Below, piece after piece: positions 1 through 11,171 of a stretch of DNA of 64,000 bases. The translations under genes and the position numbers were made by a program. The notes below the pieces were generated by a model that made no database searches, was not told the origin of the DNA, and worked only from the letters and a program-made list of their open reading frames with translations. Position 1 is the first letter of the stretch. The number at the start of each line of letters is the position of its first letter. This DNA comes from Dryomyza anilis (taxonomy: Eukaryota > Arthropoda > Insecta > Diptera > Dryomyzidae): positions 85,316,696 through 85,380,695 of the forward strand of contig OX638132.1 of assembly GCA_951804985.1 (NCBI GenBank), given 5' to 3'.

Positions 1-560
1 ATGTATCGACATTAATTGTTTATTTTCAAAGGACCTATTAATTGGCATCTTTACTTAAAAACAATTTTCCAAACATTTTTCATGCAAATGAAAAAAACTC
101 AAAAAATTCATTTCATTAATGATGTCAATCGATAGGTGATTTAAAAACAAATAATGAATGACTTTACACCAATATTTTGTCTTGCACAAATAAAGAGTTA
201 TAGCAAAAAATCCAAAAAATTTGGTAAAATTGAAAATCTTGTCACGCCAAAAGTGCGAATTTGCTATAACTCTTTATTGATGCAAGATAAAATAGTGCTT
301 TAAATGCATTAATTGTTTATTTTCAAATCACCTATTGATTGACATCATTACTTAAAAATAAATTGCAAAAAAAAATTCTAGCAAGTAATAAAAATTCAAA
401 AAATTAATTTAAATAATGATGCCAATCGATAGGTGATTTAAAAACAAACAATTAATTGCTCTACACTACTATTTTATCTTGTACCAATAAAAAGTTATGG
501 CAAAAAAGTTAAAATATTCGCCCTCTTCGCATGACAAGATTTTCAATTTTTCGAATTTGC
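1..560. repeat. ~296-bp tandem repeat with internal dyad symmetry (satellite-like)
   Basis: Several blocks recur at a spacing of about 296 bp: TTAATTGTTTATTTTCAAA at about 13 and 308, a GATGxCAATCGATAGGTGAT block at about 121 and 418, and a TAAA(G/A)AGTTAT(A/G)GCAAAAAA block at about 192 and 488. Within each unit the first block returns as its reverse complement, so the unit is also palindromic. The array runs off the left edge of the window. Confidence 0.75.
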
Positions 561-1082
561 CCTTTTGGTTTTGTCTTTTTTGGCATAGTATACTTGTGGA
601 AAAACTACATTTAAAAATGTAAAAAAATGCAAATATTAAAAATTACACATTCGCATGGTAGTGTATATAAATATATATTATATATTATATATATAATAAT
701 TTTTAACGACCAAACAAAAAATTTAATTATTTTAAATTTAAAATGAATCTGGTATGCTGAAGAACAAAAACGAGTTCTTAAGTTAATACTTAATTTTATT
801 CTAAACACAAATATTAGTAAAAAACGAATTAAATACGAAATTTAATAATAATACGAATTTTTAGTAAAGTTACAATTTTTTTCTTCTCAAATATACGAAT
901 ATTAAAATAAATAGTTTTTTTTTTGTTAATCTATGAATTTTTTAGTACAAATATTTAGTATAAATACTAAATTTTTAGTAAATATTTGTTTAATACATCC
1001 ACGAAGTTTTAGTACAAATTCAACTGAACTTGAAATAGTGTTAAGAACAAAGGAAAATTTCCCAATATTTCACGTGTGTATA
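561..1082. other. AT-rich sequence without a gene
   Basis: It contains a TA-rich microsatellite at about 661-705 and degenerate TTTTTAGTA-AATTT repeats at about 840-990. The short open frames have no recognisable content. Confidence 0.6.
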
Positions 1083-1415
1083 CACCCATGGAATTTCGAC
1101 CAAACAACTGATTTCACAGTACAATCAAATAAATATTGGTTGCAACAACCTAATGTTATATCATTTAATCAATATAACCAACTATCCGTGCAGCCAACTA
1201 AATATGTCTCATTTAAAAATTAGTTGTCGTAGCAAAGTAAATACAAAATTTTAAATGGATTATAAATTTGTTTCCCCAATCAATATTGCAGTTGCTTTAA
1301 CCAATAGTTGGTTACGCTTCATGCTATTGTTTGCCACAAATGATTTTCAGTGAAGGCAAACTACATTTGGGAGATGCAAATGAATATTCGTTGAAGCAAT
1401 TATTTTTTGTGTGTG
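1083..1415 (-). mobile_element. TA-flanked MITE (family M4), short copy
   Basis: The element starts CACCCATGG and ends TTTTTTGTGTGTG, with TA on both sides (1081-1082, 1416-1417). Its interior, rich in CAACTA/TTGGTTG motifs, matches in reverse the outer parts of the larger copy at 9745-11350, including the segments around GATTGGGGAAACAAA and CTACGACAACTAA. It therefore serves as the empty-site version for the Helentron insertion in that copy. Confidence 0.7.
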
Positions 1416-2938
1416 TAGTGTTTATAAAGTATTTAACCATTTCAAAATAATTTAGAATTTATAAATCACGTAACGTCCAGTCAAATTTAGTTACAGTAAT
1501 TGATTCTAAGGCTCATTCTTCCTCCGCGTCGGTTCATAAAATCATAATTTGTGGGTGTATGAGATATACTTAATATTTACTAGAAATACCAAGTATCGTT
1601 TAAAACATATTTTGACTGTCACACAGTTTAATTTCCCATCATCACATCCAATTGATTGTCAATATTTTTAGACTACTTTATGTAATTGAATTTATTCCCT
1701 TTAAATAAATTCCACAGGAAGTTGGTATCGATGCCACTTTGTCATTCCAAACCAATTAATTCGTTTGCTCTTTCCGAGTCATAACTTGAATATCTTCAAT
1801 TGCAATGAGACTGACATTTGCAGCCATGACTATAATTTGATGTCTTTTAGAGTGCAATATATATATTTTTTATATGATGTCTTTATTACTTGTAAAGGGT
1901 TGGGTGGGTTACAAAGAAAGGTTTCTTTATCATTTTCAGTTGTAATATTAACCCATGCTTGTAATATATATTTTTTTGTTTTACATTCTCTATATTAAGT
2001 CTTTTTTTAATTATATAGATTTTAGGGTTCTTATGCAAATATTTTAGAAATGTGAGTTATATCTTTGTAAAATTGAAGACAACCCAAAATAAAAATGCCA
2101 TCAATCAATTTAAAATACTAATCTTAGAAATATTGCTGTCTCTCTCATATTACTAAATGCCTTAAATGTTAAAATGTCTAACATACAAAAGCCATCACTG
2201 CCATAAAATCCATTAAAGAATTTTCTTTGGTATGTTGTCTTCTTTGCGGCCCATAAGTACAGACGGATTTAATACAGCCAACCGTCTTTTGTACCATCTA
2301 AGCAATTTCATTAGGAATTTTTTTCTATTGAAGACGTGTCAATTTGTGCTTTTATATTTCCGCATTTCCGTTTTATAAATAAAATGTTCAACTAAGTTGG
2401 TTGAATGTTGTGCGTATGTTTGATATCGACTTTATGTCGGGAATGTGCACCAATCGCATATCAGCTACTAGAATTTTTGTCAGATAAAGAATTCAAGAAA
2501 ATATGTTGGTGTCTCTTAAATATTCTACTAATGACTTTCATTTATGTATATTTACAGTAGGCCAAAAAGGAAGAACTACTGTGAGTTGCAAAGTGCTACG
2601 TTGAATAATAAAATATAAGCATGAATTAATTTAAAAGTAAGGTGGTCGGATATATTTGAAGCACGTTTCTATTTACTATGCAACAGGTGGACGGATGGAT
2701 GGGAAGAAGAATGCTTGTGAAGTAGTTGGTGGCGGAAGTAATGTCGCCGCCGTGTCTCAAACCAAATTGTGTTTTAAGTAGTTTTTAATAAGCTCTATTG
2801 ATTGAAAATAGACAAAGGTAATTGAAGATGTGAGAAGTTTATATTTTCCCGTAGAGTAACTTTTTTGTTGTTAAAAAATCAAGTATTGTCTTGAAAAGAA
2901 TTGTATCGGTAAATAATTGTCTCGAAACATAGTCGACT
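1416..2938. other. No gene seen; AT-rich apparently single-copy DNA
   Basis: There is no coding frame with recognisable content on either strand. A short GC-richer patch lies at about 2685-2760. No repeat structure was noticed. Confidence 0.5.
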
Positions 2939-3914
2939 GGGGTAAAGTGAGACACATTATGCTTTTCTTCTAAAAAATACATTTGAATAAATTCTTTAGA
3001 AGAGTCTATTCCATAGACTGGTTCATTATATAACTATTTGCATCAACAGAAACCATTTATGTGCCTTTTAATTGATTTTTGAGCGATTTTTCAAAACAGC
3101 TCAATTTCGGACCTCTTGAACAAATCCTAGGGTAAAGTGAGAAACTTCTAAATTTTCAAAATTTCAAGTTCGCAAATTTGAAGTATGCAGGCCAATTGTA
3201 TATATTGTTTACTAATAACAAATTCTAACAACTGCTGCATGTCCACAATTTAACTTGACATTTATCACACGAGCTGCACTCGACCACTTTACAATCACTA
3301 CTGAAGTGCTTTACCTCTGATGCGTCTCCCTTATATACTGCATGCATCAGTTCGACACGTTTCGACAAGCTTCGACTTGTTTCGAGAACCTTCTACTCGT
3401 TTCGTGAATGACGCATGCTATTGGCATCTCATTCGCACTCATGTGTTTTAATGTGCGAAGATCTGCATCTCTTTCTCGCACATTGCCCAGTACGCTGAAT
3501 GATCTTCCGTCTCTTTCTAACACATTGCTTAGTGCGCTGAATTGTCTTGCGTCTCATTTATTATTGTTGAATTCTTGCACAGTGGGGCAAATTACCTCTT
3601 TTCGTAACAATATATAGCAGTTCTCTGAATTGTTAAAATTTAAATTCTTCTTCTACTTCTTCTTCTGATGAAGTCGAAGAATTTTAACGAAGTATTCTTT
3701 TTGTAACTGTTAAAGGTTCGCTTCTCGGCTTTTTTTTCTGAAATTCAGGTGAAATCAAAATGTCGTTTTTCATTGGTTTGTGGCCAAGATCTAAATTTTT
3801 TTATGCTAAGCCCTTTAAATAATTCATATAACACAATATTTTTACTAAAATTACAACAAACATTGCTTAAATTATGTTTCCCAGTTAACCCCAGAAAGTG
3901 TTTCCCACTTTACC
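2939..3914. mobile_element. Putative TIR element with GGTAAAGTGAGACAC ends
   Basis: The left end GGGTAAAGTGAGACAC (2940) is mirrored by GTGTTTCCCACTTTACC (3898-3914). A related GGGTAAAGTGAGAAAC block recurs at 3131. The interior is GC-richer and carries a direct duplication of about 48-50 bp at about 3459-3555 (CTCTTTCT-CACATTGC-AGT-CGCTGAAT) and a TTC-rich tract at about 3645-3690. No transposase is visible. A target duplication was not identified, so the exact ends are uncertain. Confidence 0.5.
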
Positions 3915-4109
3915 ACAATATCGCAATTTGCAAAATCCGTTTGTATTTCAAAAGATATACATACAGCATCCGATTATTTTAAACATATCTTCCTAATTAA
4001 AAAAAGACAAAAATTCACACTTTTTGATAGCAAACAACAGCACAGAATGAAAAAGCCATACGCTTCCCAAATCCTCCAATTAGAATTTTAGAACAATTAG
4101 AGACATTTG

Positions 4110-4270
4110 TCTCGGCATCTTGTTGTCTGTACGTATAACAGGTTACTTAAAAATAATACTTCAAATGCGATGGAATTTTGTTCCAAAATGTTATAGACCA
4201 AATGTAGTTTTGAGTTTGAAAATGAACTAAATCCGTTAATTTCAGGGCATTTGTATGGAAGTAAGAAATA
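4110..4270 (+). mobile_element. Decayed fragment of Helentron-like family B
   Basis: The stretch CTTGTTGTCTGTACG through ATGCGATGGAATTTTGTTCC and GAGTTTGAAAATGA aligns by eye with the region just after the GTCT tract of the family-B copies at 47930 and 49651. Both ends are missing. Confidence 0.6.
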
Positions 4271-4699
4271 ATGAATTCTGTTGTATTTCAGCTATAGCAA
4301 GGGGCTTTCAGACTTGAATTTAAGTCTGCACAGATCTGACATTTTCTGTTGGGTACCTGTACGACAAAGTCTCCACGTGCCCTTCCAGTTTATATAAAAA
4401 AAAAATAGTACCTATACGTACTATGTTATCATTAATTTCGAAAAACAAATATTTCCTGTTTAAGTTGTAGTATCTTGTGTCACTGCACCACAGAACCGAC
4501 CGCAACAGGTTGAATATCGAAAATCGACCGGCACAACGTACCAGATGCGCATGACGCCTCAAACTATTTGCATATCAATAAATCGACTTAATTATTTATT
4601 AATTAATTAGTGCATCAGTTAAAAACAAACAACACCTTGTCGCCGACAACTGTTACAAAATGCAATCAATATAAAAATATATTTTTATTAATGCAATCT

Positions 4700-4705
4700 A
4701 CTCAC
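4700..4705 (-). promoter_or_regulatory. 5' splice donor of the SLC7 exon
   Basis: On the minus strand the exon end reads CTCAATG followed by GTGAGT, a consensus donor. Reading through it gives a stop after five codons (4688), so splicing is required for a full-length transporter. Confidence 0.85.
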
Positions 4706-4975
4706 CATTGAGAAAAGTCCCGACACAACCCAGACAATCAGCGCCAAATTCACGCTGCCTGTGTTCATAAGTACGCCCGTGGGCGAAACGAAAATACCCG
4801 ATCCAATAATGGAGCCCACAATGACGGTACAACCATTGAGCAGGCTCATTTTTGCTTTTAACGTCACTTCTCCGCCACCGTCATCGGCGGCTACCTTGGC
4901 GGGGGTTTCACCATTGCCATTGATCACCGAATTTTTGCGTGATGAGTTCTTGCGATTTAATGATTCGCTCTCCAT
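4706..4975 (-). CDS. SLC7 / L-type amino acid transporter, first coding exon
   Basis: The exon encodes 90 residues. An acidic, Ser/Asn-rich cytoplasmic N-terminus (about residues 1-36) is followed by a TLKAKM segment and the first membrane helix, with the family hallmark GSIIGSGIFVSPTGVL at about residues 54-69. A second hydrophobic stretch ends in VWVVSGLFSM. This matches the N-terminus of SLC7 light chains (LAT, y+LAT, xCT type), obligate amino acid exchangers that pair with an SLC3/CD98 heavy chain at the plasma membrane. The GSGIF motif lines the substrate site in this family. The start ATG (4975) lies in AGCCGCAAACATGG, a good fly start context, and no ATG occurs upstream in the exon. 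The frame runs into a GTGAGT donor exactly after codon 90 (phase 0), where relatives continue with a G-A-x-C-Y-A/S-E-L-G segment. No downstream exon was seen at 1-4700, so the first coding intron exceeds 4.7 kb. The paralogue is not assigned; among Drosophila LAT-like genes a sobremesa/CG9413-type protein is possible. Confidence 0.93.
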
Positions 4976-5105
4976 GTTTGCGGCTATGTGTGTCCGAGGG
5001 TGCTGGTGGTAATGTGGACCTTACGCAGGAAGGAGGTGATGTGAAAGTGATGGATGGAACTTGCCGGTTGAAGTGCGAGCGCACGTTAACTGTTTGTTTG
5101 TCTTG
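4976..5105 (-). other. 5' UTR part of the SLC7 exon, with 3' splice acceptor at 5106-5107
   Basis: Upstream of the start codon the minus strand is less AT-rich than its surroundings and contains no ATG. It begins just after TTGAATTTTCAG (AG at 5107-5106), preceded by T-rich sequence, which fits a 3' splice site. The transcript therefore probably has at least one non-coding exon and a 5' UTR intron extending to higher coordinates. Alternatively the promoter could be very close by, but no TATA/Inr pair was seen here. Confidence 0.55.
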
Positions 5106-5126
5106 CTGAAAATTCAAATTGAACAA

Positions 5127-6127
5127 TTTATAATTATAGTAAAATAAACAAATACTATGTGAGGTGTGGTGTTAATAAATAGAAATATAAATTAGTTCTA
5201 TAAACAAAAGTAAACAATTTAGTTCTTCAAAATAAAGTGGGAGATTTTTCAATGATTTTGAATAAAATAGTTGCATTCGATTTTTTATATTTTACAAATA
5301 ATAAAAATTTAAAATTTTTATTATACTATTTCTGTGGCAATATGTAATAACGACATAACTCGAGATATCCTTATATTGAGTTAATACTACCATTGTAATC
5401 CTGATATACGAATTAATTTTTGTCAAATTTTGATACTGATACTTCCCATAGTTGCTGAGATTCAAGCAAAAAACGTAAATGCATATCTACTTGTTATTAA
5501 ATAAATATTATTTTAGAAAAAAACTTTCAAAATAAAAATTCTAACAACAACATTTTGCAGACATTTATTTTATTTAAGTTTTGCTTAAATTTTCCAACAT
5601 AATTTTTAAAATATTTATGAGATAATTTTCGGAATTAGTTGTAAAGATTAAAAATGCTCTCCTGAATAGTTCAAAAAATAGACGTATAAACGAAAAATTG
5701 CTCAAATCTTTGGTATTAGATTTGTAATCTTAAATAAATATAAATTAAATATAAATATATACAAAATACTCATAATGTTACAATAACGAAAAAAATGATT
5801 TTTGAATAAAAGTGTCCTATTCTCCGGTCCGAAACCTCATATTCAAGTACATTTAAGATTTAAAATGTAGAAACGGCTGTTTTTACAAAATGTTATTTAA
5901 CTTCAATAAATATATACACTTAATATTCCAAGCGTTATCGAAATAATCTGAAAAGGAAACAGCTTCAGAATGGGGTACCGAAACCCGTTTATTTGAAAAT
6001 TGTAATTGAAACGAGGAAGAAAACCGAAGGCGAAATCATATCCATATAGGGATATTCCTTATAGGAAGGGTGATAATCTTTTCTTATCATTGTATTCTTA
6101 CCTTATCAGAAACTTTTTACCTTAATA
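5127..6127. other. No gene seen; probable SLC7 5' UTR intron or upstream DNA
   Basis: AT-rich throughout, with no recognisable coding or repeat content. It lies immediately upstream of the predicted splice acceptor. Confidence 0.5.
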
Positions 6128-6410
6128 CACGCTACAAAAAAAAGGCATTCCAAAAATAAAATTTTGCAGGCATTACATATATATTTAAAGCTTTATGCAA
6201 ACAAAAGTATTATTGCATTGCAAAACATTATTATAATGACAGGCATACATATTTTTGTTTTCGTTCAAACATATTTATGTTCATAATAAATAATTTTCGA
6301 CGTGCAAAACATATATATGTTTAAATGCGAAAAATATGTTATTTACATGTAAACATATTATTGCTTAAATTTCATTTTAATGTAAAATGGTAAATTTGGT
6401 GCTTATATTT
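6128..6410 (+). mobile_element. TA-CACGCxGCAAAAAAAGG element (family M6), partial
   Basis: It begins after TA with CACGCTACAAAAAAAAGG and is collinear with 18267-18550, sharing the TTTTGCAGGCATTACATATAT block and repeated AACATATTTATGTT palindromes. The far end was not identified. A longer relative lies at 54038-55318. Confidence 0.65.
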
Positions 6411-6577
6411 TTTATGTTACTTATTTAGATTGATTCTAAGAAATGTCTAAATACCGAACAACAATTACAAGAAATCACAAAATAATTTTCAAAAATCAGT
6501 TAAAAAATTTCCCAGTTAATACATTTCCCCGTCATTAAACTCAAATGCGATTATGAAACTATAAAAAACAGAATAAA

Positions 6578-7284
6578 CCAGTTGGGAAGGTTAGATCGCA
6601 TGGGAAATTTTAAAGTAGGTGTTATTATGATAGTTAGGATTATCCTACACATATGTGTGATTACCATTCAAATTGGTATATAGGTCACCAGGGTATACGA
6701 ATCCTGAAAATAACTACAAACTTTCCATCGCTGAAGAATTTCCATTCATCTGATACCCATATTTACAAATGGTACCCATATTTACAATAGGTGTACCGAA
6801 TTTCGAATTTTTTTTTTTGGGAACCACAACTCGTTTCGCAGGAAAACATTATTTTCATGTATTTCAGCATGATGTCAATATATATTCGACCAAAAAAGTT
6901 TACCTAAGCACGTATACAGTAAAATTGATCTGTAGATGTAAATTTTATATGAGGTATTTGAATATAAGTGGTCGGTTCTCAGGTCACAATAGATCGATAA
7001 TGGCAATTTTCTTGTCCAGACAGCTTAGATATATAAGTAATTAAAATCTAAAGTTTTACTGCTCTAGCTCTTCTACTTTTTCCGTAATCGTGATTTCAAC
7101 AGACAGACAGAAGGACAGACGGAAATACAGACAGACGGACAGAAGGATATAGCTAAATCGACTCAGGAGGTCATGCTGATCAAGAATATATATACTTTTC
7201 CATACCAGAGATGCTTTCTTCAGGGTTTTACAAACGGCGTACCAAACTGAATATACCCTTTCACTCTTAGTGTAGGGTATAAAA
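6578..7284 (-). mobile_element. Helentron/DINE-like element, family A copy 1
   Basis: Read on the minus strand it starts TATACCCTACACTAAGAGTG. It continues with the TATATATTCTTGATCAGCATG core, a short (GTCT)n microsatellite and the subterminal repeat GTGTAGG(A)TA, and ends before ACCTTCCCAACTGG. The 3' hairpin seen in other copies is missing here: the TATAGTCGG-CCGACTATA segment is deleted. The layout matches non-autonomous Helentrons of the Drosophila DINE-1/INE-1 type. The open frames inside it are not genes. Confidence 0.82.
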
Positions 7285-9312
7285 ATTATAGTTTGTGAAG
7301 CCACCAAAAAATCATACAAAAATCAAAAATCAGTTTCGTAATATTAAGGAATATTTACTTGAAATAGCGGTAAGTTCTTCCTTGCAGGATTAGAAAAATG
7401 TCTTAATTCTAAGCAAACTTTTTCCTTGACGCTACTATAAGTTAAACTTCCTTATGACAAAACTATTTTCTGTAGCATTTCAGTTTATTCGTGTGCTAAC
7501 TAAATATATTATTTAAATATATATATATTTCAAGTATAAATTTTATACAATAAAAACAAGTTACTAATATTCAAAAGATCAAAAGTCATTCAATAGATTA
7601 ACGTCTACTCATTTGATACAAATATCAGACACTTTGAATTGAGGATGCATATAAAGAATTATAAGATATATAAAGATTATTGTTGAAATTCTTTATGAAA
7701 ATTTCCAAAATAAAATAAAATCTTATCGCCTTACGGTGTAGTATCATTTTGGACGAGGTGAATCATTTATATGCTATGCTATAGCCATAATAAAAAAACC
7801 ATTAACCCAGCCTCACATGAAACATAATTATTATGATGATAACAAGACATCACTGACATTGACAATGAAATCTTTATTTCGAATTTATTATCAGAATTAA
7901 CATGTGTTATTAGTTTATATAAACGTGATGTTAATTTATTATTAAACGCAATAGTTAGTTATTAATTAACACAGACATTTCAGCCAGTTATGCTACTTTT
8001 TTTATTATCTTCATTATCAGAGGCGCTTGTTATTTTATGTGTAAACATGGGAGCTTATCGGATATATATGACTGTGGTTCATGATCTACTCTTTTATAGG
8101 AACAGCACAAAAATATGTAACTGTATTTAAAAATTAAAATTTTTTATGTGGAATTTTCGGAATAACGCAAAATTGGAGTTTTTAATAAAAACTAAATTAG
8201 GGAAAATGTTAATGAAAATTTACTGGAAATTTTAATTTTTACGCCAAATATTTGTTTACCTTAAAAAATCTTAATTTTGATTAGAAATTATGATTGTTGG
8301 AATGCAAGAACACAAAACATTTCTCCCGAAATCTTATAATCGCTTCAAACCCATTTTATAAAGTATAAAACAATCTCAGAAATATAAAAACCGCCATTAA
8401 TAACGCTAAATTCAAATGTAACAAAAGAATATCGACAGTTTAATCTTGTATTATTGGCTCGTACCATAATAAAAAACCAATAATGAGGAATTTCTGAAAA
8501 GGTAAAAGTACCATTAAAATGAAGTTATGTGAAAGTCATTGAACTGTTTGGTGTGTATAATTACCATAAAATTGGTAACTTATTTTATAAATGATGAAAA
8601 AAACCTTTTTATAATTAAAGAAAAAAATACAAACCAAATATTTATTCTGAACTACGCAAAATCGTCACTGACCGCAATAGAGTTCATTATAATGCCATCA
8701 TACGAATCGTTTAAAACATCAAACGAAGTGAGCGCAAATAAATAATTAACAACTGATCCAAACCGTATAAATTGTCATATAAATCATAACTTAATTATCA
8801 ACAAATTAATTAAGAATAATAAATAATAATAAACTGAAACATATTAAATCGGGCACACGTTTTGATGGTTATTGGTATTTCGACTGCTGCTGCTCTTTTC
8901 AATTCCTACAATTGATAAGACTGAATGAATACTCACTGAATCCATCATTATTTTGTACTCTTCTATACGATGCATGATTAAAATATGATACTGCTGTATG
9001 AGAATCAGGAAATCGAATTTAATTTTTGGTCATTCACTTTTTCATTTTGTGTAATTGATATACTATTTTTTATTTGTTTTGATTAATTGTGAAATTACAG
9101 ACAATTTTTTAAAGACAAAAAATTCGCTGTAATTTCCCCAAGGTTAAAATAATATTTTGAATTTTTTTTTTTGTAAATTTTGGCAACATATTTGAATAAT
9201 TCAATAAAATTTCAGTTTTATGGAAATATTTTGTTATTAAACTTTTATTGACATAATGTTTGTTAGCTGAATAAGATGAATGAACCTGATATAAACAAAT
9301 TAGCATTAGTAA
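7285..9312. other. No gene seen; AT-rich DNA
   Basis: Two kilobases without a recognisable coding frame. Short frames at 8539-8745 and 9109-9408 have no family features and the biased composition expected by chance in AT-rich DNA. Confidence 0.5.
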
Positions 9313-9613
9313 CCCTACGGGGAAACGAACTGGTGCTAGACTAGGCACGTGACTGATTTCTCGGAGATATTTAACCGATTCTAGTTCTGCCTCTTTAATA
9401 TGCAACAAACCGTTAACTTTAACATGGCGTTGTTCTATGTAGGAAGGGGTGAATTAACCCCTCATACAGACCATTTGAGTTATCCAATGGTACCGGTCAC
9501 AAAACAACGAATTGTTTTCTTCCTGCTTACCTAACTAGCAGAGTGACAAGTTCACTTTTCACCAGTCACGTGATAGGTTATTTTAAAATAACTTACAACA
9601 CTTTCCCGCAGGG
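9313..9613 (-). mobile_element. MITE with CCCTACGGGGAAA ends (family M7), copy 1
   Basis: The ends are CCCTACGGGGAAACGAAC and TTTCCCGCAGGG (inverted). The ~300-bp interior, with GACCGGT, CACGTG and ACCCCT(T/C) motifs, matches 41539-41836 in reverse orientation. No clear target duplication was identified. Confidence 0.7.
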
Positions 9614-9929
9614 AAATGTGAAAAACAGTGGTTTCTTTGAATTGTAACAAAACTTGTCTTTTTTTGTTGTCTGTTCCTAAAACTTGCCGGGAATATCCCA
9701 TTCAAATTTGAAAACCTGCTCTATGCTTTTTACAATATTCGGTACAGACAAAAAAATAATAGCTTGGCATGCAGTTGTTTCAACGAATATTCATTTGCAT
9801 CGTCCAAATGTAGTCAGCCTCAACCCATATTCATTTGTAGTAAGCAATAGTAAGAAGTGTAACCAACTATTAGTTGAAGCAACTGCAAAATTGATTGGGG
9901 AAACAAACTTTTTATCCATTTTCAATTTT

Positions 9930-10658
9930 TATACCCTACACTAAGAGTGAAAGAGTATATTCAGTTTGGTACGCCGTTTGTAACACCCTGAAGAAAGCAT
10001 CTCCGGTATGGAAAAGTATATATATTCTTGATCAGCATGACCTCCTGAGTCGATTTAGCGATGTCCGTCTGTCTGTCTGTCTGTCTGTTTGTACGTCTGT
10101 CCTTCTGTCTGTCTGTTGAAATCACGATTACGGAAAAAGTAGAAGAGCTAGAGCAATGAAACTTTAGATTTAGATTACTTATATATCTAAGCTGTCTGAA
10201 CAAGAAAATTAGCTTGATCGATTTATTGTGACCTGAGAACCGACCACTTATGTTCAAATACCTCATATAAAATTTTCATCTACAGATCAATTTTACTGTA
10301 TACGTGCTTAGGTAAACTTTTTTGGTCAAATATATATTGACATTATGCTGAAATACATGAAAATAATGTTTTCCTGCGAAACGAGTTGTGGTTCCCAAAA
10401 AAAAATTCGTAATTCGATACACCTACCCATTTGTAAATATGGGTATCAAATGAATGGAAATTCTTCAGCGATGGAAAGTTTGTAGTTATTTTCAGGATTC
10501 GTATACCCTGGTGACCTATATACCAATTTGAATGGTAACCACACATAAGTGTAGGGTATTTATAGTCGGCTTAGACCGACTATAATTTTGATAATCCTAA
10601 CTATCATAATAACACATACTTTAAAATTTCCCATGTTATCTAACCTTCCCAACTGGTT
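9930..10658 (+). mobile_element. Helentron/DINE-like element, family A copy 2 (most complete)
   Basis: The 5' subterminal repeat TACCCTACAC (9932-9941) is mirrored by GTGTAGGGTA (10549-10558). A (GTCT)n tract lies at about 10067-10115. The 3' hairpin has an ATAGTCGG stem at 10562-10569 pairing with CCGACTAT at 10576-10583. The tail runs AAATTTCCCATG-TAACCTTCCCAACTGG. The core TATATATTCTTGATCAGCAT is shared with Drosophila DINE-1-type repeats (recalled, not searched). No Rep/helicase is encoded, so it is non-autonomous. Confidence 0.88.
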
Positions 10659-10795
10659 TTATTTCCATTGCTACGACAACTAAATTCAAAATGAGACATA
10701 ACAAATATTTAGTTGACTTAACAGATAAATAGTTAGTTATATTAGGTTGTAGCAACCAATATTTATTTGATTCAACTGTGAAATCCGTTGTCTTG

Positions 10796-10830
10796 TATAA
10801 AAGCAATGCCAAAGCAGGACAACATCAGTC
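10796..10830 (+). promoter_or_regulatory. TATA box plus initiator (arthropod core promoter)
   Basis: TATAAAA at 10796-10802 is followed by TCAGTC at 10825-10830. The initiator A (10827) is 31 bases from the first T of the TATA box, which is textbook arthropod spacing. It lies in the extra right-hand part of the element at 9745-11350. Activity is inferred only. Confidence 0.5.
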
Positions 10831-10925
10831 GCACAAGCTTCAAATTTTTCACTCATTGTTTTTATGCTGCGGACAGCGCGTGCTACGTGTGAAACAAAAT
10901 TTGGATTTGTTTTAAAGCCAGTTCG

Positions 10926-11171
10926 TTGTTACTGTTCGGTTTTTTTCATGCCCAAATATATTTTCTTCAACAACGAACATTGTACACATTGTACAGAGTT
11001 CTTGCAATTTTCTTTATATCTGTTGTGTTTCTATATGCAGCCCTAGCGCTCGAACGTGTTGTAAACACGAAGTCAGCAGCACAACGAATCCTCGGCAATG
11101 TTCGATCTTGGGAACGCTGTTGTGACGCTGACTTCGTGTTTGCAACACGTTGGAGCGCTAATGCTAGGTAA
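10926..11171 (+). pseudogene. Possible captured secreted-protein gene fragment
   Basis: About 100 bases downstream of the TATA/Inr pair an 81-codon frame contains the hydrophobic run VLAIFFISVVFLYAALALE, which resembles a signal peptide with an Ala-rich cleavage region. The frame then runs into the hairpin at 11042-11168, which is unlikely to be protein-coding. It may be the remnant of a host gene (promoter, 5' UTR, first codons) carried by a TA-flanked element, or simply chance. Confidence 0.25.
11042..11168. repeat. Strong imperfect hairpin of ~127 nt
   Basis: The left arm CTAGCGCTCGAACGTGTTG continues to AAACACGAAGTCAGC. It pairs with GCTGACTTCGTGTTT-GCAACACGTTGGAGCGCTA on the right. Pairing continues inward (AGCACAAC with GTTGTGAC). 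The loop region is GC-richer than its surroundings. It could be a tiny fold-back insertion or a structured RNA. Confidence 0.75.

Noticed and set aside
4761..5012. 83-codon plus-strand frame
   Set aside because: It is antisense to the SLC7 exon, which has family motifs and proper splice sites.
10060..10120. Repeated GTCTGTCTGTC as a possible CRISPR-like or regulatory array
   Set aside because: It is a simple tetranucleotide microsatellite that belongs to the core of the Helentron-like elements.
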